Origin: Acidimicrobiales bacterium
GTDB lineage: Bacteria; Actinomycetota; Acidimicrobiia; Acidimicrobiales; SHLQ01
Direction of reading: 5' to 3'
NCBI GenBank assembly: GCA_020628865.1
Contig: JAHDEJ010000009.1
Location: 9,132 to 73,131 of the forward strand
Length of the DNA stretch: 64,000 nt
Shown here: positions 62,387-64,000 of the stretch, piece by piece
Numbering within the stretch: the first letter of the stretch is position 1
Layout: each line of letters starts with the position of its first letter
Program-made: the position numbers and the translations under genes
The notes under the pieces: generated by a model
The model's database searches: none
What the model was told of the DNA's origin: nothing
Seen by the model: only the letters and a program-made list of their open reading frames with translations

Positions 62387-62506
62387 CTACCGTGCATCCT
62401 TCCTGATGTGAAGCTCCATTTCCGCCTCGAGGAACTGCACGCCGGGCTTGAGCCAGGCGCATTCAAGGCTGACGTAGTCGGAAGAACCGCGTCGTAGCGA
62501 CAACAT
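62387..62506 (-). CDS. Possible 39-residue protein or C-terminal gene fragment
   Basis: From ATG 62506: MLSLRRGSSDYVSLECAWLK then a segment ending MELHIRKDAR. The composition looks like a protein C-terminus rather than random sequence. It abuts the point where the recombinase remnant breaks off, so it may be debris of the recombination. Confidence 0.3.
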   Translation of the reverse strand: MLSLRRGSSDYVSLECAWLKPGVQFLEAEMELHIRKDAR

Positions 62507-62516
62507 CGGGGATGGT

Positions 62517-63383
62517 TCAGGCACAACCGAAGACGTGGACTGGGGACGGCCACGCTTCGACTCGGTCGGCGGTCACGATGTACGCCGTTGATCGATCTGC
62601 AGCGATCCAGAGCTCGCGGCCGTCCCGGCGATATCCGGTGTCGGTTGCGTCCGCCGGGAGCTGCACGTCGGCCTCGAACGGACCGATCCCGGCGTCGTCG
62701 ATCAGAAGTCCGTCCGGGTCGCGGACGTACGACGTGTCGTAGAGGCGAAGGAATGTCACCGACTCCCAGTCGCAGTGCGAGGGGCCGGACGCGGAAGAAA
62801 CCGTACCGACCGGCACTCGACGACCACCGACGTCCGTCCAGATCTCGAACGGCAGATCCTCATCGACCGACGGATCGAGCTCGGCTGGATCGCAGCTCGC
62901 AAAGGTCTCGACGATCCAGCCGTCGGCGCCATCCAGCGCGACCTCGGTCCCATCCACCACGATGATTGCGACCTTCGGTGCTCCGTCGTTCGTGTAGGTG
63001 AAGAGCCGACGAGAATCGTCCGTCCCGGCGAAGGCGAACCCTGCTCGTGGGACCGCGAACAAACCGTCGCCGAGGAACGCCGCCAACGCCGCCTCGGGAT
63101 CCGGACCACTGCCTGGCGGACCGAAGTCCTCCGACCAACCACCATCCCAGATCCCGTGCTCGCACTCGATGAAGTTCGACGCCGCACCCGCACGCCGGGC
63201 TGGGTCTGGATGATCTGGCACCGGATCCTCGAACAGATTGAGGACGGGAACGGCTGCACCGTCCCCGGCCGACGACACGACCGCTGGTTCCCCCGAGGTC
63301 ACCACCGTCGCGCCACCACACCCGCCGAGGACGAACCCGAGCGCCACCAGCACCAGCGTCGTCTTGCCGAGTCCGATCATCAT
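62517..63383 (-). CDS. Putative lipoprotein, function unknown
   Basis: 288 residues from ATG 63383. Lipobox LVALGFVLGGCGG, then a soluble region with FIECEHGIWDGGWSEDFGPPGSG, a FAVPRAGFAFAGTDDSRRLFTYTNDGAPKVAIIVVDGTEVALDGADGWIVETFASCDP stretch and SHCDWESVTFLRLYD. The cysteines could form two disulphides. First chromosomal gene after the island. Confidence 0.65.
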   Translation of the reverse strand: MMIGLGKTTLVLVALGFVLGGCGGATVVTSGEPAVVSSAGDGAAVPVLNLFEDPVPDHPDPARRAGAASNFIECEHGIWDGGWSEDFGPPGSGPDPEAALAAFLGDGLFAVPRAGFAFAGTDDSRRLFTYTNDGAPKVAIIVVDGTEVALDGADGWIVETFASCDPAELDPSVDEDLPFEIWTDVGGRRVPVGTVSSASGPSHCDWESVTFLRLYDTSYVRDPDGLLIDDAGIGPFEADVQLPADATDTGYRRDGRELWIAADRSTAYIVTADRVEAWPSPVHVFGCA

Positions 63384-63593
63384 CGCCTCCAATCGCCGCC
63401 GTAGATCAAGTGTGACATCGCCGAGTCGTCTTCGAAGTTCACCCAACGACACCGGCCGATCTCCCGGACATGACGCACAGTCGCAACACGACGGCACTCA
63501 CGAAGCCTCTGCGCTGGACCGATGGAGAATCCACGGAAGCGGCCCATGGCAGTACAGTCGTGATGGGCCGGGCGGGTTCTGAAGTGGGTTGAA

Positions 63594-64000
63594 ATGTCAG
63601 CGGTTGCGAGTTCTGAGTACGACGAGCTGATCGAGCGCGCCTCGCGTTGGGCGATGGTGCAGAAGGGCCCCAACCCCATTCCCGAGCTGACCGAGCTCAT
63701 CTCGAACGCGGAAGGGCTCGACCGGGCTGCGCTGCTCAACGCCCGAGCGAAAGCAACGCAAGCCAGCGATCCAGGCCAGGCCGAACGCGACTGCCTGGAA
63801 GCAGCCGAGCTCCTGCTCGACCTCGGCAGGACGACCGCCGCCGGCGAGCAGACGGCCATGGCCGCCGGGTTTGCCGAGTTGACTGGCGAATGGCGGCGCG
63901 CCATCCGCCACGCCACCACCGCAAGCGTGCTTCTCGGAAGCTCTCACCCCGACGACGTCCCGTCCGCCCGAGCGGCCAACGCACTCTGCGCCTACTACGG
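63594..64000 (+). CDS. N-terminal part of a helical (TPR-like) protein, cut by the window edge
   Basis: The first 135 residues of a frame that runs off the right edge, from ATG 63594. Alpha-helical repeats rich in Ala (ELTELISNAEGLDRAALLNARAKATQASDPGQAERDCLEAAELLLDLGRTTAAGEQTAMAAGFAELTGEWRRAIRHATTASVLLG) look like TPR units. It may be the sensor part of a larger signalling protein; the rest is not visible. Confidence 0.55.
   Translation, partial: MSAVASSEYDELIERASRWAMVQKGPNPIPELTELISNAEGLDRAALLNARAKATQASDPGQAERDCLEAAELLLDLGRTTAAGEQTAMAAGFAELTGEWRRAIRHATTASVLLGSSHPDDVPSARAANALCAYY

Overview
The window is GC-rich, densely packed DNA that looks like an actinobacterial chromosome, most likely class Acidimicrobiia. 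The main reason is the gene order crgA, trpG/pabA, pknB, pbpA, rodA, pstP, fhaB, fhaA (4154-12056), an arrangement conserved near the replication origin of Actinobacteria. Thr-rich linkers in secreted proteins, GTG starts, an OmpA/FAS1 cell-surface protein and a MocR/LysE pair fit the same picture. The taxonomic call is inference; no rRNA is present.

Region 1 (1-12300) is housekeeping. It holds a DUF3048 protein, an RlmI-type rRNA methyltransferase, tRNA-Ala, two small envelope proteins, a 250-bp intergenic stretch rich in DnaA boxes, then a minus-strand run of cell-division and peptidoglycan-control genes (FHA proteins, PP2C phosphatase, SEDS glycosyltransferase, class B PBP, PASTA kinase, TrpG/PabA, CrgA) and tRNA-Leu. 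Region 2 (12234-16115) carries three loci of a 30-bp repeat with terminal inverted repeats (34-bp period when tandem), a lipoprotein with two FtsX-like extracellular domains, and a divergent MocR regulator/LysE exporter pair. Region 3 (16138-28781) holds small regulators and enzymes, a catabolic cluster (Rieske oxygenase, TetR, acyl-CoA dehydrogenase, TesB), a secreted glycosidase-like RTX protein, a lipoprotein hydrolase and phosphoglucomutase. Region 4 (28936-42132) has a sunset-FAS1-OmpA fusion, a zinc-ribbon protein with a long acidic/proline-rich arm, an MBL hydrolase, larB-larC, pheA, and an MBOAT acyltransferase with a double-SGNH partner.

Region 5 (42333-61957) appears to be a roughly 19.5-kb genomic island at the 3' end of tRNA-Ser(TGA). 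Related remnants of a serine-recombinase C-terminus, each with the same terminator, lie just inside the left end and just outside the right end. The cargo is unusual: a RibD-like deaminase fusion, an avidin homologue with almost all biotin-contact residues, a frameshifted ComEC-like MBL hydrolase, PKD and membrane proteins, and a four-gene run encoding a secreted metzincin, an alpha-lytic-type serine protease and two membrane-anchored proteins. Near the right end two compact cassettes each start with a perfectly identical 185-bp leader (several hairpins, promoter-like sequence, AAGGAG ribosome site). They are bounded by junctions of the form TTCGAA-N16-CCGCCA, whose last six bases equal the end of the tRNA-Ser gene. 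This cassette-like organisation is the most interesting candidate for an undescribed system. After the island the chromosome resumes with a lipoprotein and the start of an unidentified helical protein.
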